From contig NZ_JMMA01000002.1 of assembly GCF_000686125.1 (NCBI RefSeq), positions 1-64,000 on the forward strand: a stretch of DNA of 64,000 nucleotides. Reading direction: 5' to 3'. How positions within the stretch are numbered: position 1 is the first letter of the stretch; the number at the start of each line of letters is the position of its first letter. This stretch comes from Ruminococcus sp. NK3A76. Lineage in GTDB: Bacteria > Bacillota > Clostridia > Oscillospirales > Ruminococcaceae. The translations under genes and the position numbers were made by a program. Shown here one piece after another: positions 54,144 to 62,098 of this stretch. A model generated the notes under the pieces. It saw only the letters and a program-made list of their open reading frames with translations, was not told the origin of the DNA and did no database searches.

Positions 54144-54629
54144 ATGCTTATAATATTACCCGTCTCCTTCGAGCATGAGAGCTCAGGCTCAGTCAAGCAA
54201 ATAGCAAGGAAGCTCGACGGCGAACTTATACAAAAACGCCCGAGCGCCAACGTCATGGCAAACTCGAGATTCATCAAGAAGTATAAGACCCAGTCGGTGT
54301 TTTACGGCTGCCGCAGCGGCGAGGACAGGTTCAGCGTCTTCTACCACGAGGCAGGCAAGCGTGATACCGGCTCGGTGGGCTTTTACGGGAAACTCACAAA
54401 GAACGGCAAGGGCACAAAGATATCCGGGCATTTCAGAAAGCCGCTTTCCGCCTATATTTTCGGGGCGGTGTGGGTAGTTATAACTTTTATGTTTGCACTG
54501 ATAGCCCTGTCGCTTGACAATACGGCTGCGTTTATCGCAGGGACAGTTCTGCTGCTTCTCGGCGTGTTCGTGCTTTTCTTTGACAAGGGCAAGAAAAAGG
54601 TGATAAGGGCGTTTATCGAGAGCCTGTAG
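54144..54629 (+). CDS. Membrane protein with two C-terminal helices
   Basis: 161 residues starting right after the previous stop. The N-terminal ~95 residues are a mixed alpha/beta soluble part; two membrane helices follow (~103-123 AYIFGAVWVVITFMFALIAL and ~128-147). Family not recognised. Translation is probably coupled with the upstream gene. Last gene of the hisS operon before the toxin promoter. Confidence 0.7.
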   Translation: MLIILPVSFEHESSGSVKQIARKLDGELIQKRPSANVMANSRFIKKYKTQSVFYGCRSGEDRFSVFYHEAGKRDTGSVGFYGKLTKNGKGTKISGHFRKPLSAYIFGAVWVVITFMFALIALSLDNTAAFIAGTVLLLLGVFVLFFDKGKKKVIRAFIESL

Positions 54630-54635
54630 CATAAT

Positions 54636-54664
54636 TTGACAAAAAAAGACACCTGTGGTATAAT
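54636..54664 (+). promoter_or_regulatory. Consensus promoter of the type I toxin mRNA
   Basis: TTGACA and TATAAT with a 17-base spacer; a perfect match in both hexamers. Confidence 0.85.
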
Positions 54665-54678
54665 TATAGCACGGGTGT

Positions 54679-54797
54679 CTGGAGTGTCCTTAACGGACAC
54701 TCCAGAGTTTTACTTCGCTGATCTGATCAGCGATTTTGCAAGCAAAACCGTAAAACTCTTTATTTTTTGGCGGTCAGATTTTTCCTCCGCAAGGAGG
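54679..54797 (+). promoter_or_regulatory. Structured 5' UTR hiding the toxin ribosome site
   Basis: CTGGAGTGTCC/GGACACTCCAG (11 bp); an outer stem GAGTTTTAC/GTAAAACTC enclosing two hairpins (CGCTGATC/GATCAGCG and TTTTGC/GCAAAA); then CCTCC (54784) facing AGGAGG (54792), which sequesters the toxin's ribosome site. Typical of type I toxin mRNAs that need processing before translation. Confidence 0.7.
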
Positions 54798-54806
54798 TGA
54801 GCAAGA

Positions 54807-54896
54807 ATGTCAGTAATAGAGGTACTTACGTTACTTTTATTGATAGCCACCATAATTGATATTGTGGTCGGTATTTGCAATAACAAAAAGAAATAA
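54807..54896 (+). CDS. Type I toxin peptide, holin-like
   Basis: 29 residues: MSVIEVLTLLLLIATIIDIV, then VGICNNKKK. One hydrophobic helix and a Lys-rich tail match the short membrane toxins of Firmicutes type I systems (holin-like toxin/TxpA-Fst class). The ATG follows AAGGAGGTGAGCAAGA. An antisense RNA gene converges on its 3' end. It probably damages the membrane when unrestrained. Confidence 0.8.
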   Translation: MSVIEVLTLLLLIATIIDIVVGICNNKKK

Positions 54897-54975
54897 CCGC
54901 CTTACTCCGAATAAGGCGGTTACTTATAAAAACCAGTCTTTGGAGGAGACCGCTTACCGCAGGCACCTCTTTGTT
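54890..54975 (-). ncRNA. Antisense RNA antitoxin
   Basis: A minus-strand transcript from the promoter at 54982-55010 would end at the hairpin TAACCGCCTTA/TAAGGCGGTTA (54894-54922) followed by T-rich sequence. It is complementary to the last codons and 3' UTR of the toxin mRNA, the layout of RatA-type antitoxins. The hairpin can terminate both transcripts. Ends are estimated. Confidence 0.7.
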
Positions 54976-54981
54976 ACTTAT

Positions 54982-55010
54982 ATTATAGCATTTTAAATAA
55001 CGATTGTCAA
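54982..55010 (-). promoter_or_regulatory. Consensus promoter of the antisense RNA
   Basis: On the minus strand TTGACA and TATAAT are spaced by 17 bases. Confidence 0.85.
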
Positions 55011-55041
55011 TAGTAAATTTACCGAAAGGAAGTAAAATACA

Positions 55042-56814
55042 ATGAACGACACTATGAAGGGTCTGAAAAGAACACATTACTGCGGCGAGGTGCCGAATGA
55101 CGAGCAGGAGGTAGTTGTCTGCGGATTTACAGACAGAGTAAGAGATATGGGCAACCTTATCTTCATCAACCTGCGTGACAGGACAGGCCTTGTGCAGCTG
55201 ACCTTCAATGACGAGACAGACAGAGAAATATTTGCAAAGGCACAGACAGTAAGAGCTGAGGACGTGCTTATGGCAAAGGGCGAGGTCAAAAAGCGTGAGA
55301 GCGTTAATGACAAGCTCAAAACAGGCCAGATAGAGATACACGTTACCGACCTTCGTGTGCTCTCCCGTGCTGAGACAACACCTTTTGAGGTGACAAACTC
55401 TGATAAGGTAAATGAGGAATTAAAGCTCAAATACCGCTACCTCGACCTGAGAAACCCGAGGCTCCAGAACAACATCATCACAAGACATAATATAGCCAAG
55501 GTCGCAAGAGACTATTTCTACGAGAACGGCTTTATCGAGATAGAGACACCTATGTTTATGAAGTCCACCCCCGAGGGTGCAAGAGACTACCTTGTTCCTT
55601 CGAGAGTTCACCCCGGCAAGTTCTACGCTCTGCCGCAGTCTCCGCAGATATACAAGCAGCTGCTCATGATATCCGGCTTTGACCGCTATATCCAGCTTGC
55701 AAGATGCTTCCGTGACGAGGACTTAAGAGCAGATAGACAGCCTGAGTTCACACAGATAGACCTTGAAATGTCCTTCGTGGATCAGGAGGATATACAGGAG
55801 TGCATCGAGGGCTTCGTAAGCAGGCTCTTCAAGGAGGTTCTCGGCAAGGACGTAACACTTCCGCTCCCGAGACTTACATTTGCAGACGCTATGAACCGCT
55901 ACGGCTCGGATAAGCCTGACACACGCTTCGGCATGGAGATACAGGATATCTCTGACTGGGCAGGGAAGACTGATTTTGTAGTGTTCAATGGCGCAGTACA
56001 CAACGGCGGTTCGGTAAGAGCAGTCGTTGCAAAGAATGCAGCATCAGTTTATACAAGAAAAGAGATAGACAAGCTCACAGAGCACGCAAAGGGCATAGGC
56101 GCTAAAGGCCTTGCTTATGTAAGGTGGGTCGAGGACGCACCGAGCTGCTCGTTTGCCAAGTTTATGAAGGAAGGCGAGCTCGAAGCTATGCTCGCAGCTG
56201 TCGGTGCAGAGAAGGGCGACGTTGTTATCATCGTGGCCGACAAGGATAAGGTGACTCTGCCGACACTCGGCGCACTGCGTCTTATCATGGGCAAGAGATT
56301 AGAGCTTATCGACGAGAGCAAGTATAATTTCCTCTGGATAACAGAGATGCCTTTCTTCGAGCTTGATGAGGAGACAGGCAAGTGGGTAGCTATGCACCAC
56401 CCCTTCACCATGCCTATGGAGGAGTGCATCGAGTATCTTGAAAGCGACCCCGGCAAGGTAAGAGCAAAGGCGTGGGATCTTGTTCTCAACGGTGTCGAGC
56501 TCTCATCGGGCTCTATGAGAATAACCGACTGTGCATTGCAGGAGAAGATGTTCGAGCTGCTTGGCATGGGCAAGGAGGAGATCGAGCAGAAGTTCGGCTT
56601 CCTTGTTGATGCGTATAAGTATGCAGCACCTCCGCACGGCGGCATGGGCATAGGCCTTGACAGAATAGCTATGATAATCTGCGGCACACAGAGCTTAAGA
56701 GACGTAACTGCATTCCCGAAGGTGCAGAATGCAAGCGAGCTTATGAGCCAGTGCCCGGCAGTGGTAGATGAAAGCCAGCTTGAGGAGCTCCACATCAGAA
56801 CTGTGGAGGAATAA
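55042..56814 (+). CDS. aspS: Aspartyl-tRNA synthetase, bacterial type
   Basis: 590 residues, the length of bacterial AspRS with its GAD insertion. OB-fold anticodon domain (~20-110), motif 1 (FIEIETPMFMKSTPEGARDY), aspartate-site QSPQIYKQLL, motif 2 (RCFRDEDLRADRQPEFTQID), GAD domain (~285-420) and motif 3 (GIGLDRIAMII). Charges tRNA-Asp, possibly tRNA-Asn too. GAAAGGAAG precedes the ATG. hisS-aspS adjacency is common in Firmicutes; here a toxin-antitoxin module separates them. Confidence 0.98.
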   Translation: MNDTMKGLKRTHYCGEVPNDEQEVVVCGFTDRVRDMGNLIFINLRDRTGLVQLTFNDETDREIFAKAQTVRAEDVLMAKGEVKKRESVNDKLKTGQIEIHVTDLRVLSRAETTPFEVTNSDKVNEELKLKYRYLDLRNPRLQNNIITRHNIAKVARDYFYENGFIEIETPMFMKSTPEGARDYLVPSRVHPGKFYALPQSPQIYKQLLMISGFDRYIQLARCFRDEDLRADRQPEFTQIDLEMSFVDQEDIQECIEGFVSRLFKEVLGKDVTLPLPRLTFADAMNRYGSDKPDTRFGMEIQDISDWAGKTDFVVFNGAVHNGGSVRAVVAKNAASVYTRKEIDKLTEHAKGIGAKGLAYVRWVEDAPSCSFAKFMKEGELEAMLAAVGAEKGDVVIIVADKDKVTLPTLGALRLIMGKRLELIDESKYNFLWITEMPFFELDEETGKWVAMHHPFTMPMEECIEYLESDPGKVRAKAWDLVLNGVELSSGSMRITDCALQEKMFELLGMGKEEIEQKFGFLVDAYKYAAPPHGGMGIGLDRIAMIICGTQSLRDVTAFPKVQNASELMSQCPAVVDESQLEELHIRTVEE

Positions 56815-56847
56815 TTACTCTTGCTGTAAAGAAAGGGATGATCGGTA

Positions 56848-57225
56848 ATGTCACTTCGTAAATCGGGCGAGGATTATCTTGAAGCGATCCTCGTGATAGG
56901 AAAGCGCAAGGCGCAGGTAAGATCAATAGATGTTGCAAATGAGCTTGGTTTCTCAAAGCCGAGCGTAAGCAGGGCAGTCTCGCTCCTGAAAGAAGGGGGA
57001 TTCATTACCGTCGAGAAGGACGGCTCGCTGCTGCTCACAGATGTAGGCAGAGAGAAGGCAGAGGACGTTTACGGCAGGCATTGTCTGCTGACGGAGTTCT
57101 TTAAGGATATCCTTCATGTCAGCGAGGAGAACGCCGCTGAGGACGCCTGCCAGGTCGAACACGTCATATCCGCTGAGACCTACAACAAGCTCACGGATTT
57201 TGTAAAGAAGTATAACAAGCAATAA
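56848..57225 (+). CDS. DtxR/MntR-type metal-dependent regulator
   Basis: 125 residues: an N-terminal winged helix (SGEDYLEAILVI, VRSIDVANELGFSKPSVSRA) and a dimerisation/metal region (GRHCLLTEFFKDILHVSEEN, DACQVEHVIS) with the usual Cys/Glu/His ligands. There is no SH3 domain, as in MntR. It likely represses metal uptake; no transporter is adjacent. Follows aspS by 33 bases. Confidence 0.9.
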   Translation: MSLRKSGEDYLEAILVIGKRKAQVRSIDVANELGFSKPSVSRAVSLLKEGGFITVEKDGSLLLTDVGREKAEDVYGRHCLLTEFFKDILHVSEENAAEDACQVEHVISAETYNKLTDFVKKYNKQ

Positions 57226-57227
57226 AC

Positions 57228-57257
57228 AAAAAAGGAGCTGTGAAAGCTCCTTTTTTA
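57228..57257 (+). terminator. Rho-independent terminator
   Basis: AAAAAGGAGCT/AGCTCCTTTTTT. Confidence 0.85.
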
Positions 57258-57273
57258 TATTACCGTATAAGTG

Positions 57274-58206
57274 TTATTTGCTGTCGCCATTTTCGTGATC
57301 GAGGATATCCTCGCCGTTTTGCATATCGTACACCGCAGCATATAACGGCAGACCGTCGTATTTTGTGCAGGCAGGGGTGTCGGTCAGGCTTGTGACGGTG
57401 ATATCGGCTGTACCCTCGGCAAGCTCTGTACACTGCACACCGCTGTCGTTTATATAAAAGCAGGAGTCAAGCCCCCACACAGGACTATAGCTGCCGTCGT
57501 TGAGCTTTGTCCCCATAACGAGCATACGCCTGCCCTTTTCAAAACGTATGCTGTCGGTTTCCCAGCCGAGATTCAGGCTGAGGGTCACGGTCATTTTAGG
57601 ACTGAGCTCGCTGTTTTTATCTTCAATGTCATATATCACCTCGGCCTCGGTGTATAGGATATTGTCGTTTGTCAGCTCGTGCTTTCTCACCTCGCCGTCG
57701 TCTTTGATATTTACTATCAGCAATGCATCGCTTTTGCATCTGCCGTCGGAGATGTGCGCAGCCCGTACCGACATACTGTTCGGTGAAGGCTCGGGGTGTA
57801 TCTTGCCCGTAAGGTCGGGGGAAGCATTATAGAAAAACGGCCCGTGCTTGGTATGGAAGCTCTGAGCGTATTCTATGTACATTCCGTAGATGTCATAGTC
57901 GCCTTGCATTTCGACATAGCCCTGCGGCGGCGGATCATCCTCGCTCATTGGTGTGAAAACGCCGATAAAGCCACGGTAAACAAAGGGCGACAGAATAGCA
58001 ATTGCCAGCAGCGCAGCATATACACAGGTGCGCCTTCTGTGCTGCACGGCAAAAACCGCCGCTCTGCTCGGAAAAGCATTGATAAGGCGTGACATCTTTT
58101 TATTGAATTTGTGTGAAAAGATATGCTCTGTCTCTGCTTTCGGCAGGGCAAGCTCACCTTCAAACACCGCCGTCAGTTCGGCGGCAAGTATATCTCTTTT
58201 ATCCAT
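57274..58206 (-). CDS. Membrane anti-sigma-like protein
   Basis: 310 residues from the ATG at 58206 (GGAGGAAGGAAATAACA upstream); the start overlaps the sigma gene end by 8 bases. A cytoplasmic part (~1-58) is followed by one membrane helix (~60-80, VYAALLAIAILSPFVYRG) and an acidic beta-rich extracytoplasmic domain. No zinc-binding anti-sigma motif is visible. Gene order makes it the likely antagonist of the sigma factor at 58199-58726. Confidence 0.75.
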   Translation of the reverse strand: MDKRDILAAELTAVFEGELALPKAETEHIFSHKFNKKMSRLINAFPSRAAVFAVQHRRRTCVYAALLAIAILSPFVYRGFIGVFTPMSEDDPPPQGYVEMQGDYDIYGMYIEYAQSFHTKHGPFFYNASPDLTGKIHPEPSPNSMSVRAAHISDGRCKSDALLIVNIKDDGEVRKHELTNDNILYTEAEVIYDIEDKNSELSPKMTVTLSLNLGWETDSIRFEKGRRMLVMGTKLNDGSYSPVWGLDSCFYINDSGVQCTELAEGTADITVTSLTDTPACTKYDGLPLYAAVYDMQNGEDILDHENGDSK

Positions 58207-58726
58207 TGTTATTTCCTTCCTCCAGACAGGTCTTAAAGCGTGCTCTTGCATACTGGGCACGCTTTCTTGCGGCTGATGCCGTGATCCCGAGCGCTTTGCC
58301 GACTGCCTTATAATCAAGGCGCATCACATAGTGCAGATACAGAACCGCTCTGTCATCAAAGGCAAGTTCCTCCAGCGCTGCACGGATATCCGCACGCTCA
58401 TAGTCGCCAAGACTGCTGTTGTCAAGTATCTCTTCGCTCACAGGCTCGCAGGCAAGGTGCTTTTTCTCGCTTCTGCGGTTATTCAGGGCAGTATGCTTTG
58501 CAGTCATAAGAATATACAGCTCACGCTGGGGCGGCTTTAGTGTCTTTAGCAGAGCAAAGCTTTTTGCCAGCAGAAAGAAAGTATCCTGTGCGGCTTCTTC
58601 GGCAAGTGTTTCGCTTGACAGCACACGGTAAGCTGTCAGATAGACCCGGCTTTTATACTTTTCAAACATCTGCCCAAACAGCTCCCTGTCAGCATCGTTG
58701 TCTATCAGCGCCATCACAGCCAGCAT
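58199..58726 (-). CDS. ECF-type RNA polymerase sigma factor
   Basis: 175 residues from the ATG at 58726, with AGGAGG nine bases upstream; a GTG at 58732 is possible. Region 2 (YRVLSSETLAEEAAQDTFFL, LMTAKHTALNNRR) and region 4 (FDDRAVLYLHYVMRLDYKAV, GKALGITASAARKRAQYAR) are present. It shares the start VMALID with the 10214 sigma factor, so the two belong to one group. Downstream partner is a membrane protein. Confidence 0.9.
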   Translation of the reverse strand: MLAVMALIDNDADRELFGQMFEKYKSRVYLTAYRVLSSETLAEEAAQDTFFLLAKSFALLKTLKPPQRELYILMTAKHTALNNRRSEKKHLACEPVSEEILDNSSLGDYERADIRAALEELAFDDRAVLYLHYVMRLDYKAVGKALGITASAARKRAQYARARFKTCLEEGNNNG

Positions 58727-58938
58727 ATGCACATTCCTCCTCTTTATTTCAGTATAGCATTATTTATAAGATGCTGCAAGTCTCTGTATATAAAGACACC
58801 TCCCGTGAGCATAATGTGACAGCCAAAGAAATTCTTTGTAAATAATGACAAGATATGAGCCGATTGTTTGTTAAATGCGACAATGGCTACAAAGAAAACA
58901 GCTGTATATGAACAATTTGTAAAGATTATAAATAACGC

Positions 58939-58967
58939 TTGACATCCGGACAATATTGTGCTAAAAT
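58939..58967 (+). promoter_or_regulatory. SigA-type promoter of the tRNA pair
   Basis: TTGACA and TAAAAT with a 17-base spacer, 32 bases before tRNA-Thr. Confidence 0.75.
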
Positions 58968-58999
58968 AGATATGTTGCCAAACACGAATAGCGAATAAC

Positions 59000-59075
59000 G
59001 CTGGTGTAGCTCAGTTGGTAGAGCAGCTGATTTGTAATCAGCAGGTCGGGGGTTCGAGTCCGTCCACCAGCTCCA
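59000..59075 (+). tRNA. tRNA-Thr (TGT)
   Basis: Acceptor GCTGGTG/CACCAGC, anticodon loop TTGTAAT (TGT), T loop TTCGAGT, encoded CCA. Canonical in all arms. Confidence 0.95.
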
Positions 59076-59094
59076 TTTTTTCTAATTTAATATT

Positions 59095-59179
59095 GGGAGA
59101 GTTCCCGAGTGGCCAAAGGGGGCAGACTGTAAATCTGTTGCTTCTAGCTTCGATGGTTCGAATCCATCCTCTCCCACCA
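59095..59179 (+). tRNA. tRNA-Tyr (GTA)
   Basis: Class II tRNA of 85 bases: acceptor GGGAGAG/CTCTCCC, anticodon loop CTGTAAA (GTA), long variable arm, T loop TTCGAAT, encoded CCA. Confidence 0.95.
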
Positions 59180-59308
59180 GAAACGCCCTCGTCGCTAATG
59201 CGCCGGGGGCTTAATGAATAGTGAATAATGAATAATGAAGAATGCAGAATGCTGAATTGGGCGTTTCTGTATTATTCACTATTCATTATTCATTTTTCAT
59301 TATTCACT
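59180..59308. repeat. Pseudoknot-forming repeat, copy 1
   Basis: It begins one base after tRNA-Tyr. Order: A GAAACGCCC (59180), a hairpin GCCCTCG/CGGGGGC, B TGAATAGTGAATAAT (59214), A' GGGCGTTTC (59259), B' ATTATTCACTATTCA (59271). A pairs with A' and B with B', which interleave. A 30-bp block (59183-59212) is identical to 59716-59745. Confidence 0.75.
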
Positions 59309-59328
59309 AAATTATTGGGGCTGATATT

Positions 59329-59679
59329 ATGGAATACAATCCGCTTCTTGATAAATCACTGAAATTTGCTGCTCGGATAGTTAAGCTATATCAATATCTA
59401 ACCAAAGAGAAAAAGGAAAGTATTATTTCAAAACAAATAATAAGGAGCGGCACCTCCATTGGTGCAAATGCTAATGAAGCAGCTTATGGAGTAAGCACAA
59501 ACGATTTTATATCTAAAATGCAGATAGCATTGAAAGAGACAGCCGAGACGGAGTATTGGCTCAGACTTCTTATACTGTCAGAATACATTGAAAAAGAACA
59601 CGGCGAGTCTATGCTTTGCGATTGTCTTGAAATAAAGAAAATACTTATCGCTTCACTAAAAACAGTAAAAAACAAATAA
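59329..59679 (+). CDS. Four-helix-bundle protein (S23 / rRNA-IVS type)
   Basis: 116 residues: MEYNPLLDKSLKFAARIVKL, then IISKQIIRSGTSIGANANEA, ISKMQIALKETAETEYWLRL and a final helix. This matches the four-helix-bundle family (TIGR02436-like) found in 23S rRNA intervening sequences and as Avd partners of diversity-generating retroelements. No reverse transcriptase is nearby. It is AT-rich and flanked on both sides by copies of the same repeat, so the unit looks like a mobile IVS-like element. Confidence 0.85.
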   Translation: MEYNPLLDKSLKFAARIVKLYQYLTKEKKESIISKQIIRSGTSIGANANEAAYGVSTNDFISKMQIALKETAETEYWLRLLILSEYIEKEHGESMLCDCLEIKKILIASLKTVKNK

Positions 59680-59715
59680 TAAGAATGTCATCTTTTCCGT
59701 TCGCCACTCACATAT

Positions 59716-59820
59716 ACGCCCTCGTCGCTAATGCGCCGGGGGCTTGGTTTATAGCCAAAAGTGAATAGTGAATAGTTCAGAATACCTTTCAGGGCGTTTT
59801 TGTACTGTTCACTATTCACT
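59716..59820. repeat. Pseudoknot-forming repeat, copy 2
   Basis: Same order as copy 1: A ACGCCC (59716), hairpin, B AGTGAATAGTGAATAGT (59760), A' GGGCGT (59792), B' ACTGTTCACTATTCACT (59804). Sequences of B/B' differ from copy 1 but the pairing is kept. Confidence 0.75.
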
Positions 59821-59848
59821 TTTTTTAACTACAGAGGAATGAAGTATT

Positions 59849-59968
59849 ATGGATAGCCCGGTTTCAGACAGATTTCTTAAATCCGCCGCAAATGAAGGTT
59901 TAATGGAGCCTAACCATATAGAGCAGATGGGAAAGATCCAATGCAATAGGCTGTTGACTTTTTTGTGA
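59849..59968 (+). CDS. Short ORF, probably a gene remnant
   Basis: 39 residues (MDSPVSDRFLKSAANEGLME-PNHIEQMGKIQ), AGAGGAATGAAGT upstream. Its end overlaps the next promoter. It is likely the N-terminal stub of a larger gene removed by recombination. Confidence 0.35.
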   Translation: MDSPVSDRFLKSAANEGLMEPNHIEQMGKIQCNRLLTFL

Positions 59969-59981
59969 ATTATGTTATAAT
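59954..59981 (+). promoter_or_regulatory. SigA-type promoter
   Basis: TTGACT and TATAAT with a 16-base spacer, before the GNAT-like gene. Confidence 0.65.
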
Positions 59982-60021
59982 ATTCTCGGAGTATGTTACA
60001 GTTCATTGGGAGAATATGAGT

Positions 60022-60333
60022 ATGATTGAGTATAAGCGTTATGTAAGCTCATATGAAGCTGAGGTATTAAAGGTCTTCACAGAGTCTTTTGTTGGATATC
60101 CTCTTTTTTGGGGAGCTTTTGAAGACCGGTTCAAGTCAGAGATAAAGGATCTCGTTATCCCGTTGGTAAGATCAAGTGGCGGAAATCTGATAACCGTTAC
60201 TACCAATTCTGAGAAAAATGTGGACTTTTATACTAATAACGGGTTCACGCTGATAAAAGAAGAAACGCTTGAATACAAAGCAAAAACTATCAAAAACTGG
60301 TCTTTCAGAATGGATCTGGAGGATAAAGAATGA
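60022..60333 (+). pseudogene. GNAT acetyltransferase with a large internal deletion
   Basis: 103 residues from the ATG at 60022. The N-terminus (MIEYKRYVSSYEAEVLKVFT ... YPLFWGAFEDRF) jumps at SEIKD to the C-terminal part (IPLVRSSGGNLITVTTNSEK-NVDFYTNNGFTLIKEE). The central strands with the acetyl-CoA loop (R/QxxGxG/A) are missing, compared with ~190 residues in a full GNAT enzyme. Reading frame is kept but the product is unlikely to be active. Confidence 0.6.
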
Positions 60334-60361
60334 AATATAGCTTTTTGGGGAGGAATAATCT

Positions 60362-61594
60362 ATGTCGTCGATAAAACAGGAAGCGGAAAGATGTCTGAAA
60401 TGCAAAAAACCATTGTGCTCAGCAAATTGCCCTGCTGCAACGGACGTTCCACGGGTAGTTGATCTGTTTCTTGAGGGTAAGATCAGAGAAGCGGGTGAAG
60501 TGCTTTTTTACAACAATCCGCTTTCCGCCATTACTTCAATAATCTGTCCGCATGAAAGGAACTGCTTGGGTCACTGTGTGCGTGGGATAAAAGGCGAACC
60601 TGTAATGTTTTACCGTATCGAAGAATTCGTTTCAAGGTTTTATCTTGAAACATTCGATATTCCCAAGATAAAAAAGAACGGGATCAAGGTCGCCGTTGCC
60701 GGCTCAGGTCCTGCAGGGATAACGATGTCTCTTTTGCTGCTTCGCAGCGGTTATGATGTTACGCTTTTCGAGGCGGAGGACAGTATCGGAGGCGTATTGA
60801 AATACGGTATCCCTCCGTTCAGACTTCCGAGAGAGATACTGGATATGTATAAGGATATCATGCTTAAAATGGGTCTGCACTTCCGGCCGAACACAAGAAT
60901 AGGCACCAACATAATGATAGAAGACCTTTTCCCGGACGGATATAAAGCGGTATTTGTTGCAACAGGCACCGGCAGACCCAACAAGTTAGGCCTTTTAGGA
61001 GAAACGCTCGGACACGTCCACTTTGCAGTAGACTATCTGAAATCGCCGTCAGCATTTGACCTTGGAAACACAGTCGCAGTCGTCGGTGCAGGCAATGTTG
61101 CTATCGATGCTGCGAGAACTGCTATCAGGCGGTCACATTCTCACGTTACTATACTTCATTTTATGGGGGAAGAAAACATGACGGCAAACCATGAAGAAGT
61201 CGAAATGGCGCAGCTTGAAGGGGTGGAATTTATCCACTTTGCGCAGGCTGTCCGTATAAATGAGGACTCCGTCAGATGCGTCCGTGTAAATAGGATAGAG
61301 AATGCTGATGGCAGCGTCAGCTTTGAAGAAGATTATTCAGACGTTTTCGATGTGCCGGCTGATTCGGTTATAATCGCTATCGGTCAGGGACCCGGCGCAG
61401 ATATGAGAGCCGCAGGTGTAAAGCTGACACAGAGAGGACTTCTTGATGTAAATGAATACGGGGAAACGACACGTCCCGGAGTATTTGCCGCAGGAGACAT
61501 TGTATCCGGCCCGAAAACGGTCATTGAAGCTGTCGCATTCACCAAAAAGGTATTCAGCAAAATGGATGAATACATGAAAAGCGAAAACGTTTAA
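60362..61594 (+). CDS. NAD(P)H-dependent FAD oxidoreductase, GltD-like
   Basis: 410 residues. N-terminal iron-sulfur region with Cys clusters (CLKCKKPLCSANCP; CPHERNCLGHC), then an FAD-binding GSGPAGITMS (~112-121), GGVLKYGIPPFRLP, a second nucleotide site VVGAGNVAIDAARTA (~240) and AAGDIVSGPKTVIEAV at the FAD end. This is the fold of glutamate synthase small subunit and related electron-transfer proteins. No GltB is adjacent, so its partner is unknown. The stop TAA at 61592-61594 lies within the TTAA of MITE copy C, so the native C-terminus may have been changed. Confidence 0.88.
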   Translation: MSSIKQEAERCLKCKKPLCSANCPAATDVPRVVDLFLEGKIREAGEVLFYNNPLSAITSIICPHERNCLGHCVRGIKGEPVMFYRIEEFVSRFYLETFDIPKIKKNGIKVAVAGSGPAGITMSLLLLRSGYDVTLFEAEDSIGGVLKYGIPPFRLPREILDMYKDIMLKMGLHFRPNTRIGTNIMIEDLFPDGYKAVFVATGTGRPNKLGLLGETLGHVHFAVDYLKSPSAFDLGNTVAVVGAGNVAIDAARTAIRRSHSHVTILHFMGEENMTANHEEVEMAQLEGVEFIHFAQAVRINEDSVRCVRVNRIENADGSVSFEEDYSDVFDVPADSVIIAIGQGPGADMRAAGVKLTQRGLLDVNEYGETTRPGVFAAGDIVSGPKTVIEAVAFTKKVFSKMDEYMKSENV

Positions 61595-61787
61595 GGCAAC
61601 ACCGCAAGACCACCGGCTAATGCCTTTGTATGCCATCTACTTGCAAATTTTTATGTCATATCACCCAAATACTCCTTGTCTTGCGTCAGCAAAACTGCGT
61701 CGCATTTGGGCAATCTGACGAAAAATCTGACGTTTCAGCTTTGCTGAAACAACGTATACTGACATACAATGGTCGTGCGGTATTGCC
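61595..61787. mobile_element. MITE copy C, 193 bp, TTAA target duplication
   Basis: Ends GGCAACACCGCA/TGCGGTATTGCC (one mismatch, plus GACC/GGTC further in), flanked by TTAA at 61591 and 61788. The interior is diverged and slightly longer than copies A and B, with TTTCAGC/GCTGAAA hairpin inside. No ORF of note. Confidence 0.85.
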
Positions 61788-61802
61788 TTAAGAGAAAACG
61801 CA

Positions 61803-62012
61803 ATGAAAAGAAAAACCACAAAGGATATTCTTGCCGAGTCCTTTCTGGAGCTTGCTATGAGTAAGCGTATCGACAAGATCACAATAACCGATATAACAAG
61901 CAACTGCGGTATGTCGCAGCCGACTTTTTATAATCATTTCAAAGTATCATTAAGGTGTATTATCAGGACGAGGAAGAAGATATGTACTGGGCTGAGCAGC
62001 AGCTTGAACTGA
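61803..62012 (+). pseudogene. Truncated TetR-family regulator
   Basis: MKRKTTKDILAESFLELAMS, then KITITDITSNCGMSQPTFYN-HFK is the complete TetR DNA-binding domain; after NHFK the frame leaves the family. From ~61948 another frame reads KVYYQDEEEDMYWAEQQLEL-IEK to a stop at 62056, which may be the tail of this or another gene. The ligand-binding domain is lost. Confidence 0.6.
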
Positions 62013-62098
62013 TAGAAAAGATAGGTCTCCGGAACTGGCTGAATATGCAGGTGTGATACAGCAAAGAAGAAATATCCATATAAACGGAGGTGCTTAAA

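Noticed and set aside
55115-56795. Long minus-strand frames within aspS
   Set aside because: Mirror frames of a strongly biased essential gene; Ser/Leu-rich, no homology pattern.
58744-58953. Minus-strand frame upstream of the 58726 sigma gene
   Set aside because: AT-rich intergenic sequence without a ribosome site; low coding character.
59183-59308. Possible CRISPR-like repeats around the repeated CGCCCTCGTCGC block
   Set aside because: Only two copies 530 bases apart with a gene between them; no spacer-repeat array anywhere in the window.
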